From: Acetofilamentum sp.
Lineage (GTDB): Bacteria; Bacteroidota; Bacteroidia; Bacteroidales; DTU049
Assembly: GCA_020720525.1 (NCBI GenBank)
Contig: DYON01000107.1
Coordinates: 1 to 8,755 of the forward strand
Direction: 5' to 3'
DNA: 8,755 nucleotides
Positions 1 to 6,783 of the stretch are shown piece by piece (position 1 is the stretch's first letter; the number at the start of each line of letters is the position of its first letter). Below the pieces are notes generated by a model, which saw nothing but the letters and a program-made list of their open reading frames with translations, was not told where the DNA came from and made no database searches. The position numbers were made by a program, and so were the translations under genes.

Positions 1-53
1 CTGAGACCCTCTGATTAACAGTCAGATGCTCTAACCAACTGAGCTAAGGAGGA
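1..53 (-). tRNA. tRNA-Asn (anticodon GTT), 5' part only
   Basis: Read on the minus strand, the sequence folds as the 5' two thirds of a tRNA. It has a 5' acceptor strand TCCTCCT (53-47), TA, a D-stem GCTC/GAGC around the loop AGTTGGTTA, and an anticodon stem TCTGA/TCAGA around the loop CTGTTAA. The anticodon GTT lies at 19-17, which specifies asparagine. The variable loop and the start of the T arm reach the window edge; the rest of the T arm and the 3' acceptor strand are outside. The gene is divergent from the kinase gene at 141. Confidence 0.95.
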
Positions 54-78
54 ATAATTTTCCAACGATTTGGGAGTG

Positions 79-86
79 CAAAAATA
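79..86 (-). promoter_or_regulatory. Candidate -7 element for tRNA-Asn
   Basis: The minus strand reads TATTTTTG, an exact match to the Bacteroidota -7 consensus TAnnTTTG. It lies 25 bp upstream of the mature tRNA 5' end, so transcription would begin about 15-20 nt before it, leaving a short leader for RNase P. No TTTG -33 box is seen at the usual 19-21 bp spacing. The DNA is very AT-rich, so a chance match is possible. Confidence 0.4.
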
Positions 87-140
87 GAAAAAATTTTAAT
101 TGGTATGTGTTTTTTTCTCATTTTTGCAAAAATATTTTTC

Positions 141-1100
141 ATGAAAATAATTGGAATCGGCAATGCCTTAACAGATTTGATGACTCAAATTGAATCGGAC
201 GAGATATTAAAACATCTGAATTTGCCAAAAGGCAGCATGCAATTGGTTGACATTGAAACGTCGAAAAACGCATCGGAAGCAACAAAGAATTTTCAGCGAA
301 GCATTGCCAGCGGGGGTTCGGCAGCCAATACCATACATGGATTGGCACGACTTGGCATTGAAACTGGATTTATTGGAAAAATAGGCGACGACGAAATTGG
401 TCGTTTTTTTGAAGAAGATATGCTAAAAAGCGGCATAAAAACATTTTTGATTCGCTCCGAAACACCAAGTGGTCTTGCTTTGGCTCTTGTTTCGCCCGAT
501 GGCGAGAGAACTTTTGCAACCTATTTGGGTGCGGCTGTTGAATTAAATGCATCCGATATCGACAAGCAAATTTTGGGACAATACGATATTTTGCATATCG
601 AAGGCTATTTGCTTCAGAATTACGAACTCATTTCTCATTCTATCGAAGCAGCCAAAGAACTAGGATTGTTAGTGTCGCTCGATTTGGCCAGCTACAACGT
701 TGTGGAAGAACACCGCGATTTTCTCAACGAAATTGTTTCGACATACGTTGATATTGTGTTTGCAAACGAAGAAGAGAGTAAGGCATTCACCGGAATGGAA
801 CCCGAAGAATCGGTAAAACATTTGGGCAAAATGGTTGACATTGCTGTTGTAAAAACAGGCCCACTTGGATCGTTTGTCTCGATGAATGGCGAAATAACCC
901 ATGTTCCAACCACCAAAATAGCCCCAATCGACACAACTGGTGCAGGCGATTTGTATGCCGCAGGATTTTTGTATGGCTTGGCCACTGGCAAAAGCGCATT
1001 TGAATGCGGAAAATTAGGAACAAAATTAGCTTTGGAGGTAATTTGTCATATTGGAGCAAAAATTCCTATTGAGAAATGGTCATTGCTGAAACAACTTTAA
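141..1100 (+). CDS. PfkB-family carbohydrate/nucleoside kinase (adenosine-kinase-like)
   Basis: A cytoplasmic ATP-dependent kinase of the ribokinase/PfkB superfamily, 319 residues, a normal length. Visible marks: an N-terminal beta strand MKIIGIGNALTDLM; the glycine-rich substrate-binding segment SGGSAANTIHGLARLG at residues 57-72; FIGKIGDDEIG soon after, typical of the family; and the C-terminal PfkB signature DTTGAGD at 264-270, whose last Asp (D270) is the catalytic base and whose GAG forms the anion hole. The ATG at 141 is preferred to the in-frame ATG at 105, which would add a 12-residue tail (MCFFLIFAKIFF) before the conserved first strand. Bacteroidota members of this group are often annotated as adenosine kinase, but the substrate (adenosine, ribose or another sugar) cannot be set from sequence alone. 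It is a single gene, divergent from tRNA-Asn. A near match to the -7 box (CATTTTTG, 119-126) precedes it. Confidence 0.93.
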   Translation: MKIIGIGNALTDLMTQIESDEILKHLNLPKGSMQLVDIETSKNASEATKNFQRSIASGGSAANTIHGLARLGIETGFIGKIGDDEIGRFFEEDMLKSGIKTFLIRSETPSGLALALVSPDGERTFATYLGAAVELNASDIDKQILGQYDILHIEGYLLQNYELISHSIEAAKELGLLVSLDLASYNVVEEHRDFLNEIVSTYVDIVFANEEESKAFTGMEPEESVKHLGKMVDIAVVKTGPLGSFVSMNGEITHVPTTKIAPIDTTGAGDLYAAGFLYGLATGKSAFECGKLGTKLALEVICHIGAKIPIEKWSLLKQL

Positions 1101-1208
1101 CAAATTTTTCTTGTTTTTGAATTGTCTGATTTTTTTCAATTTTCGCATATTCATAGTTTTAAACCTTTCACACTAACTCACGTCTAACGATGTACAAATT
1201 TGTCTTCA

Positions 1209-1628
1209 ATGAAAAAAATTATCCTTTCGCTTTTTGCATGTACATTTTATCTTCTATCGTTTTCACAAGATGCACCCAAAGCCGACTCCAGAGTTGAATC
1301 GTATTTTGGGAAAACAAAAATCCAACAATGGGTGCAGCAAAATCCCGACTCTATTTCGTACTATAATTTTTTTGTAGGTCATTCTTTCGAGGTAACCAAA
1401 GGAGAATATTTGCAGAACAAATCAGGGCTGGTAGATGCCAAAAATCTGAATCTATCAGAAACAGACGCTCAGGTTCTCACCACAAAGCCATCCGAATTCA
1501 ACATTCTATCCCTTAATCTTTCGTGGGATTTAGACAAAACAATTTATTTTTTGATAGATGGTACAGAATACTGTCTAGTCCTTCACCCTCTCAGCTATAT
1601 TAATCAGAAATTTCAAGCCAGAAAATAG
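1209..1628 (+). CDS. Small exported protein of unknown function
   Basis: A 139-residue protein I do not recognise. Residues 1-20 (MKKIILSLFACTFYLLSFSQ) form a classic Sec signal peptide: two lysines, a hydrophobic core, and a likely cut after the SFSQ type of site common in Bacteroidota. There is no lipobox-like Cys at the cleavage point. The mature part (about 119 residues) is soluble-looking, with aromatic pairs (YYNFF at 51-55), one Cys (C122) and alternating patterns suggesting beta strands (SEFNILSLNLSWDL, TIYFLIDGTEYCLVLHP). No T9SS C-terminal domain is visible, so it probably stays in the periplasm or is exported another way. The ATG at 1209 is chosen because a TTG three codons upstream only adds MSS to a complete signal peptide. 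It ends 12 bp before the large secreted protein, which suggests co-transcription and perhaps a shared process. Confidence 0.8.
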   Translation: MKKIILSLFACTFYLLSFSQDAPKADSRVESYFGKTKIQQWVQQNPDSISYYNFFVGHSFEVTKGEYLQNKSGLVDAKNLNLSETDAQVLTTKPSEFNILSLNLSWDLDKTIYFLIDGTEYCLVLHPLSYINQKFQARK

Positions 1629-1640
1629 GAGATTTGCTAT

Positions 1641-4211
1641 ATGAAAATAATTTCAACACTTATTGTTTTTGTATTTCTTGCTGTTTTGAGTAATGCTCAA
1701 ACAGTGGTCAATTTGGATGCATCAACCCACGGCACAACTCAAACAGGTTGTTCATATTGGTTTTATGATGATGGCGGCTCTGGATCCGATTATGGCAACA
1801 GTCAAGATAGATGGATAACGTTTGCGAGCAGCAGCCCAGGTAACACACATATCAGACTCAGTTTTGCTTCATTCAACATAGAGCCGACCGACACCATGTT
1901 TATTTACGATGGATCCACAACTGCGTCTCCACTACTTGGGTGGTACAATAATAGCAATCCTCTTACTATTCCAAACACAATGGTGCAAGCATCTATTTTC
2001 AATGCGTCGGGCGATCTTACTATTCGATTTAAGAGCAATGGAAGTGGAGTTGCGGCTGGATGGAATGCTTCGGTTGATTGTATTCCACAATGCCAGACCA
2101 TTTATGCAGCTGTCGATACAATGGAAATGTCGCCACTTCCCAACGACAGCAATTATGTTGATATTTGTTTTGGCGACATAATTACCTTTGCCGCAATGGG
2201 AGCTGGACCTGGAGTATTTCCACAAAACAATCTCCTGTATCATCAAGACAGTACAACATCTCTATTTATTTGGGATTTTGGCGATGGAACAATCGATACA
2301 GGACGTGTAATTGATCATCTTTACAACACTGTAATGGGATACGATGTTTTTTTAACTGTGATTGATAGTAATGGTTGCATGAATACTCAGATTCTCAATC
2401 TACGTGTTCGGATTTCAGGCAATCCAATTGTTGATATTAAGCCTCTTCCCGATATTTGTGTAGGCGACACCATCGATTTGTTGGTTGGTGAAAGTGGTAC
2501 CTCAACAATTGTTGTAAGTCCCACTGGGTCTCAATTGATTGCTACCGAGCAGTATGACAGTACAACTTTTATCCCCGATGGACCAAGTTGCGGAGTAACT
2601 TGCTATGGAACTCCTGTATCTTTTTCAACATTTCCTGCTGGATCATCTATTACAAGCTCTTCCGATATTGCATCCATTTGCATCAATATAGAACACACAT
2701 TTGCTGGCGACTTGGCCTTCAGAATTATCTGCCCAAATGGACAAAATGTGGTACTAGATAGCTACGACAACAGTGGTGGAGCCGACTTAGGGATCTCAAA
2801 TTCAAACAATGGGGGTTCCGCTTGTAGCCCTGCTGCAAATCCACCAGGAATTGGATGGACATACTGCTGGTCCGAAATTTACCCACAACAAGGTACACTT
2901 AATACTCTCGATGCGGGCGTTTCTCCCATTCCAGCAACTGATACTCTTAACAACACTGGATATATAACACCCGAAAACCCTTTGTCGGGTTTAGTTGGTT
3001 GTCCACTCAATGGAACATGGAGTATTGAAATTTGTGATAGTTGGGGCCTGGACAACGGATACGTTTTTGGGTGGTCGTTGACTCTTGTGAATCAGACTCA
3101 ATCTGGAGCTTGGTCATACAATGTTCCAATCGATTCTGTAACTTGGGCAGGTCCCTACATTCACAGCACCTCCGACAGCACAGCATTTATTGCGCCCGAT
3201 GCACCAGGAACATACAACTACACATCAACAGTATGGGACGAATTTGGATGCTCTTACGATACTGTGCTAGTAGTAAATGTTTTGGCCAATCCAAACCCCG
3301 ATTTGGGAACCGACACAATCAGTTGCGAAGGAAGTGTCATTCAGCTCAACGCTGGAACTGGCAATCAATACTTCTGGTCCAATGGTGGAACTACCCAAAA
3401 CGCAACAATTGATATTTCGGGAACATACGCGGTAACGGTTGCCAATAGCAACGGAAATGTAACGTGTTATGGAGCCGACACCATCAATGTTACATTTGTT
3501 CCTTGGGCAAGTGTAAACCTTGGTCCCGATCAGTGTGTCCCATACGGACCTGTTACACTCGACGCTCAAAATCTAGGCTATTCCTACGAGTGGTCAACTG
3601 GAGCTTCAACCCAAAATATTGATGTAACCACAACTGGAACATATTGGGTTGATGTTTCTTATGGCAACTTCAATCTTTGTAATGATATTGATTCAGTTGT
3701 TATCACAATTATTCCTCCGGCAAATCTCGATTTAGGAGCCGACTTAGAGATGTGCAAACATGAATATCGAATAATTGATGCATCTCAAACATCATCGCTT
3801 TATTCCTACTTGTGGTCAACTGGTTCAACAGCTCCATATATTACAATCGAAAGTATTCCTGTGGGAAGTCATACATATACAGTTACAATTACTGGCTGCA
3901 ATTCTGTTAGCGACACCATCAATGTAAACGTATTGGCTTGCGATTTAACAGTTCCTAATGTTATTACCCCTGGCAATGGCGATGGCTTCAACGATGTGTT
4001 TGAAGTTACAAATTTGAATTATTACCCAAACAGCGTTCTTGTTGTTTTCAACAGATGGGGAAAAATTGTTTACGAAAACAGCAACTACCAAAACAATTGG
4101 GATGGGGAAAATTGTGCTTCGGGCACTTATTATTACATTCTGAAAGTGAATTATGGCAACGAAGAGTATCAGGAAAGTACTGGAACAATAACCATTCTTC
4201 GAGCCGATTAA
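1641..4211 (+). CDS. Multidomain T9SS type B cargo protein (CUB, PKD, P-domain, Ig-like repeats)
   Basis: An 856-residue exported protein. Signal peptide 1-20 (ends LSNAQ). Residues about 27-150 resemble a CUB domain (C37, FASFNIEPTDTMFIYDGS at 76-93, LTIRFKSNGS, C147). Residues about 175-260 are a PKD domain (WDFGDG at 211-216, then YDVFLTVIDSNGC). Residues about 315-485 resemble a proprotein-convertase P-domain (INIEHTFAGDLAFRIICPNG, LNGTWSIEICDSWGLDNG, GWSLTL). Residues 555-765 are three tandem Ig-like units, each with LGxD, a WS(T/N)G strand and two Cys 47-48 residues apart. Residues 770-856 are a CHU_C / gliding-motility-associated C-terminal domain (VITPGNGDGFNDVFEV, VVFNRWGKIVYEN, NWDG, SGTYYYILKV), the type B signal for the type IX secretion system. 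I see no catalytic domain, so an adhesive or structural surface role is the best inference. AGGAG lies upstream of the ATG, a usable ribosome site although these are usually weak in this phylum. It closes the unit begun at 1209. Confidence 0.92.
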   Translation: MKIISTLIVFVFLAVLSNAQTVVNLDASTHGTTQTGCSYWFYDDGGSGSDYGNSQDRWITFASSSPGNTHIRLSFASFNIEPTDTMFIYDGSTTASPLLGWYNNSNPLTIPNTMVQASIFNASGDLTIRFKSNGSGVAAGWNASVDCIPQCQTIYAAVDTMEMSPLPNDSNYVDICFGDIITFAAMGAGPGVFPQNNLLYHQDSTTSLFIWDFGDGTIDTGRVIDHLYNTVMGYDVFLTVIDSNGCMNTQILNLRVRISGNPIVDIKPLPDICVGDTIDLLVGESGTSTIVVSPTGSQLIATEQYDSTTFIPDGPSCGVTCYGTPVSFSTFPAGSSITSSSDIASICINIEHTFAGDLAFRIICPNGQNVVLDSYDNSGGADLGISNSNNGGSACSPAANPPGIGWTYCWSEIYPQQGTLNTLDAGVSPIPATDTLNNTGYITPENPLSGLVGCPLNGTWSIEICDSWGLDNGYVFGWSLTLVNQTQSGAWSYNVPIDSVTWAGPYIHSTSDSTAFIAPDAPGTYNYTSTVWDEFGCSYDTVLVVNVLANPNPDLGTDTISCEGSVIQLNAGTGNQYFWSNGGTTQNATIDISGTYAVTVANSNGNVTCYGADTINVTFVPWASVNLGPDQCVPYGPVTLDAQNLGYSYEWSTGASTQNIDVTTTGTYWVDVSYGNFNLCNDIDSVVITIIPPANLDLGADLEMCKHEYRIIDASQTSSLYSYLWSTGSTAPYITIESIPVGSHTYTVTITGCNSVSDTINVNVLACDLTVPNVITPGNGDGFNDVFEVTNLNYYPNSVLVVFNRWGKIVYENSNYQNNWDGENCASGTYYYILKVNYGNEEYQESTGTITILRAD

Positions 4212-4222
4212 TATCAATATTC

Positions 4223-4267
4223 GAAATAAAAAAAAGCTGGTTGAAGAAACCAGCTTTTTTTTATTTC
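4223..4267. terminator. Bidirectional intrinsic terminator
   Basis: A perfect 20-bp inverted repeat (4223-4242 with 4248-4267) around the 5-base loop GAAGA. The core AGCTGGTT/AACCAGCT is flanked by A8 on the left and T8 on the right, so a U-tract follows the core in both directions. It sits 11 bp after the stop of the plus-strand secreted gene and at the end of the convergent truB. The truB stop codon and last Lys codon (4261-4266) lie inside the right arm. Confidence 0.9.
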
Positions 4268-4965
4268 AACAAACCTTCGGCATTCATACTTTCGAGCAGG
4301 CGCACAAAATCTTTTGGATGCATAGCGTCTTTGAGTATGTATTCACCAATCCTTGTTCGACAAAGCGAGCTTAGATAGGCGCCAGAACGTAGCAATAAGC
4401 CAAAGTCGCGCGCAAGCGACCTGATATAAGTTCCCTTGCTACATTCAATCCGAAAATCGACTTCGGGCAATTCGATACGAGTAATCTCAAATGAATAAAT
4501 GGTTACTGGTCTGGTTTTAATTTCCACATCTTTGCCTTGCCGAGCATACTCGTAAGCGCGTTTTCCATCTATTTTTATGGCACTGTGATTGGGCGGAACC
4601 TGCATGATGTTGCCAACAAAAGAATTAGCAGCATCAAGAATCGATTTCTCGGTAATATGTTCAATTGGGAATGTAGCATTCACTTCCTTATCTCGGTCGT
4701 ACGATTCTGTAGTGGCTCCAAGCATAAAAGTACCTGTATATTCTTTTTGTTGAGCCTGAATACTCTCCATTTCTTTGGTCTTTTGCCCTGTAAGAACAAT
4801 CAACAAACCAGTTGCAAGTGGATCGAGTGTTCCAGCATGACCAACTTTTATTTTCTCGTTGAATTGTTTGCGCAGAGTTGTTTTAATGAGTCGCACAGCA
4901 TCGAACGAAGTCCATGTATAAGGTTTATCGATGAGCAGAATTTCGCCAGTTTTGAAATCGAACAT
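4261..4965 (-). CDS. truB: tRNA pseudouridine(55) synthase TruB
   Basis: Converts uridine 55 in the T loop of tRNAs to pseudouridine in the cytoplasm. The protein has 234 residues. The catalytic motif VGHAGTLDPLATG spans 41-53, with the nucleophilic Asp at D48. Other family marks are the N-terminal LLIDKPYTWTSFDAV, the YTGTFMLGATTESYD strand, VPPNHSAIKIDGKRAYEYAR, and CSKGTYIRSLARDFG in the last third. It is much shorter than E. coli TruB (about 314) because it ends soon after the catalytic domain and has no PUA RNA-binding domain; short forms are usual in Bacteroidota. It starts 2 bp after the uppP stop, so it is almost certainly translated from the same mRNA. Its stop codon lies inside the shared terminator stem. 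Confidence 0.96.
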   Translation of the reverse strand: MFDFKTGEILLIDKPYTWTSFDAVRLIKTTLRKQFNEKIKVGHAGTLDPLATGLLIVLTGQKTKEMESIQAQQKEYTGTFMLGATTESYDRDKEVNATFPIEHITEKSILDAANSFVGNIMQVPPNHSAIKIDGKRAYEYARQGKDVEIKTRPVTIYSFEITRIELPEVDFRIECSKGTYIRSLARDFGLLLRSGAYLSSLCRTRIGEYILKDAMHPKDFVRLLESMNAEGLLK

Positions 4966-4967
4966 AG

Positions 4968-5750
4968 CTAAACAACACTTAATTCAATGCCAGAAAGCAT
5001 TAGAATGAGAATAATACCTCCAAGAATGATGCGATAATACCCAAACATTCGGAATCCAAAGCGGGTTAAGAATGCAATAAAACCCTTGATGGCAAGCAAT
5101 GCCACCACAAAAGCAACCAAATTTCCGAATGCGAGCATTTGAACATTATCGGTCGAGCCTAAAATATCGCTATTTTTATACAACTTATACATGGCAGCTC
5201 CTAAAATGGTAGGAACGGCAAGGAAAAAACTAAATTCGGCAGCTTGTTTACGATTCAGCCCTTGTGTCATTCCACCAATAATGGTTGCTGCTGAGCGACT
5301 AACACCAGGCACTACCGCAATAATTTGAAAAAGGCCAACCACGAAAGAGTTTTTGAACGAAAGTTTCTTATCGGGTTTGTTTTGATTGGGGAACCACTTA
5401 TCGACAAAAACAAGAACAAGCCCACCAACCACCAATGCAATTGCAACCACCAAAACACTCTCGAGCATCTGGTCGATAAATGCTTCGAGCACAAAAGCAA
5501 TTGCAAGTGGAATGCAAGCCACAACCAGTTTCAGGTAAAAATCGATTGATTGAAAAAAGCGTTTAAAATACATTACAACAACTGCCAAAATGGCTCCAAA
5601 TTGAATGTTGATAATGAAGGCTTTCGAAAACTCATCTGGAGTATGCCCAAGAATTGCCTCAACAATCATCATGTGCCCAGTTGAAGATACCGGCAAAAAC
5701 TCGGTAAGACCTTCAACTATAGCAAGAATAAGCGCTTCGAGCCAGCTCAT
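4968..5750 (-). CDS. uppP: Undecaprenyl-diphosphatase UppP (BacA)
   Basis: An integral membrane phosphatase that dephosphorylates undecaprenyl diphosphate to recycle the lipid carrier for peptidoglycan and other cell-wall polymers; overexpression gives bacitracin resistance in other bacteria. It has 260 residues, the normal size, and is mostly hydrophobic with about seven to eight membrane segments. Both signature regions are intact: EGLTEFLPVSSTGH at 13-26 (the ExxxE pair E13/E17 and H26) and PGVSRSAATI at 148-157 with the essential Arg R152. AEFSFFLAVP follows at 171-180. The start codon overlaps the stop of the DUF3098 gene as ATGA (5750-5747), a sign of translational coupling, and truB follows after 2 bp. 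Confidence 0.97.
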   Translation of the reverse strand: MSWLEALILAIVEGLTEFLPVSSTGHMMIVEAILGHTPDEFSKAFIINIQFGAILAVVVMYFKRFFQSIDFYLKLVVACIPLAIAFVLEAFIDQMLESVLVVAIALVVGGLVLVFVDKWFPNQNKPDKKLSFKNSFVVGLFQIIAVVPGVSRSAATIIGGMTQGLNRKQAAEFSFFLAVPTILGAAMYKLYKNSDILGSTDNVQMLAFGNLVAFVVALLAIKGFIAFLTRFGFRMFGYYRIILGGIILILMLSGIELSVV

Positions 5751-6019
5751 TCCTCGTGAGAACCTTTTGTTTTTGGACGATGCAATATTGCAACAATCTC
5801 AATCACAAAACCACCCAAAATAAGGAGAGGACTAAGAGTAATACGTTGGAAATTGAATAAATCTTCGCTGAAAACATTTGGATCGTCAGATCCACCACCA
5901 ATCATCAAGATATAACCAAGAATGATAACTCCAAGTCCAATAAGCATGAGCGTATAATTCATACGGCTAAATGCAAATGTTGGTTTAGTTTCAGTTCCAG
6001 AATTTTCTTTATTGCTCAT
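5747..6019 (-). CDS. DUF3098 family two-helix membrane protein
   Basis: A 90-residue inner-membrane protein of unknown biochemical role, recognised as DUF3098. A polar N-terminus (1-18) leads to FSRMNYTLMLIGLGVIILGY, helix 1 at about 21-41. GGGSDDPNVFSEDLFNFQRI (41-60), the conserved loop of the family, comes next, then helix 2 at about 62-80 and a short charged tail. The ATG at 6019 gives this standard form; an in-frame ATG at 6070 would add 17 residues and place translation start above the candidate promoter. In many Bacteroidota this gene sits between ftsX and uppP, suggesting a link to the cell envelope or division; here ftsX is not upstream. It overlaps uppP by 4 bp. Confidence 0.87.
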   Translation of the reverse strand: MSNKENSGTETKPTFAFSRMNYTLMLIGLGVIILGYILMIGGGSDDPNVFSEDLFNFQRITLSPLLILGGFVIEIVAILHRPKTKGSHEE

Positions 6020-6037
6020 GAGAATCGAATTTAAATG

Positions 6038-6045
6038 CAAAAATA
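6038..6045 (-). promoter_or_regulatory. Candidate -7 element for the DUF3098-uppP-truB operon
   Basis: The minus strand reads TATTTTTG, an exact TAnnTTTG match, with a TTG (6066-6064) 18 bp upstream as a partial -33 box. It sits 18 bp before the ATG at 6019, so the leader would be only about 10-12 nt. This supports the downstream start for the DUF3098 gene and separate transcription from the peroxiredoxin gene. Confidence 0.45.
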
Positions 6046-6110
6046 CAAACAATATTCTACTAACAACCATTCAGTTGTTGTATTGATTTGAACAAGACAA
6101 CAAACGGCTA

Positions 6111-6746
6111 TTAATCGCGGTGGGCAAGGTAATCGGCAATGCCATCGGTGGTGGCAGTAATAGCTTTTTCGCCTTTATGCCAATTTGCAGGGCAAACTTC
6201 GCCATTTTCTTCAAAAAACTGCAAGGCATCAACAATACGAAGAGCTTCGTCGATGCTTCTGCCCAAAGGCATGTCGTTTACCACCTGATGACGTACAATA
6301 CCTTGCTTGTCGAGCAGGAACAATCCACGATAAGCCACTGGTTCGCCTTCGAACTCGAGCTCGCCATCTTCGTTTTCGACATATTCGCCAGCGAGAACAT
6401 CGAAGTTTTTTGAAATGGTTTTCGCCAAATCGGACACAATGGGGAAGGTAACGCCTTTAATACCACCCTGATTTCGAGGAGTATTCAACCATGCCCAATG
6501 CGAAAATTTAGAGTCGGTGCTGCAACCAATTATTGCCACATTTCGCTCTTCGAATGCAGCAATTGCATCCTGAAAGGCAATGAGCTCGGTTGGACAAACA
6601 AAGGTAAAATCCATTGGGTAGAAAAAGAACAATACATGACGTTTTCCGATAAACTGGTCGAGTGAAAAATTTTCGACCATATCGTTCCCATTAATAACCG
6701 CATCGGCTTTAAACCAAGGGGCTTGTTTTCCTACTAAAACTGCCAT
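6111..6746 (-). CDS. Typical 2-Cys peroxiredoxin (AhpC/Prx family)
   Basis: A cytoplasmic thiol peroxidase reducing hydrogen peroxide and organic hydroperoxides. It has 211 residues. The peroxidatic Cys C51 lies in YPMDFTFVCPTE (43-54), with the T48 and P52 environment of the active site, and R140 is in AYRGLF. The resolving Cys C185 is in GEVCPANW. The pattern SHWAWLNTPRNQGG and VRHQVVNDMPLGRSIDEALR is closer to the Prx1/PrxC branch than to E. coli AhpC. The GGLG-type loop reads GGIKG (94-98), and the C-terminal tyrosine motif reads YL, not YF. An acidic segment at about 119-137 (EYVENEDGELEFEGEP) lengthens the loop before AYRGLF. No AhpF is in view, so the reductant is probably thioredoxin, which is inference. 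It follows the universal stress gene by 37 bp and has its own candidate promoter. A start at 6746 fits the family N-terminus (MAVLVGKQAP). Confidence 0.95.
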   Translation of the reverse strand: MAVLVGKQAPWFKADAVINGNDMVENFSLDQFIGKRHVLFFFYPMDFTFVCPTELIAFQDAIAAFEERNVAIIGCSTDSKFSHWAWLNTPRNQGGIKGVTFPIVSDLAKTISKNFDVLAGEYVENEDGELEFEGEPVAYRGLFLLDKQGIVRHQVVNDMPLGRSIDEALRIVDALQFFEENGEVCPANWHKGEKAITATTDGIADYLAHRD

Positions 6747-6762
6747 AGCAAAATATTTTTTT

Positions 6763-6770
6763 CAAAGATA
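6763..6770 (-). promoter_or_regulatory. Candidate -7 element for the peroxiredoxin gene
   Basis: The minus strand reads TATCTTTG, an exact TAnnTTTG match in the 37-bp gap, 16 bp before the ATG at 6746. No clear TTTG box is found 19-21 bp upstream, which would fall inside the end of the stress gene. If real, the peroxiredoxin can be expressed apart from the upstream gene, with a leader of about 10 nt. Confidence 0.42.
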
Positions 6771-6783
6771 CAACATTTTCAAT

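Noticed and set aside
119..126. CATTTTTG as a -7 box for the PfkB kinase
   Set aside because: One mismatch in the TA pair and the TTG upstream (100-102) is only 16 bp away; too weak to list as a feature.
105..140. Upstream ATG extending the PfkB kinase by 12 residues (MCFFLIFAKIFF)
   Set aside because: The extension is not part of the family fold. The ATG at 141 begins directly at the conserved first strand, and the extra residues come from T-rich intergenic DNA.
1098..1140. Possible terminator after the PfkB kinase (AACAA/TTGTT followed by Ts)
   Set aside because: Only five weak base pairs with no GC core; not distinguishable from chance in this T-rich gap.
1194..1203. 10-bp palindrome ACAAATTTGT just before the gene at 1209, a possible operator or -7 box
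   Set aside because: It is short, AT-rich and single-copy. As a promoter it has one mismatch to TAnnTTTG (CAAATTTG) and would place the start site on top of the ATG.
4537..4971. 144-residue plus-strand reading frame opposite truB
   Set aside because: It lies wholly antisense to the well-supported truB, has no recognisable motif or plausible promoter, and looks like a shadow frame.
6020..6070. ATG at 6070 extending the DUF3098 protein by 17 residues
   Set aside because: The ATG at 6019 gives the standard family length and lies downstream of the candidate promoter at 6038-6045.
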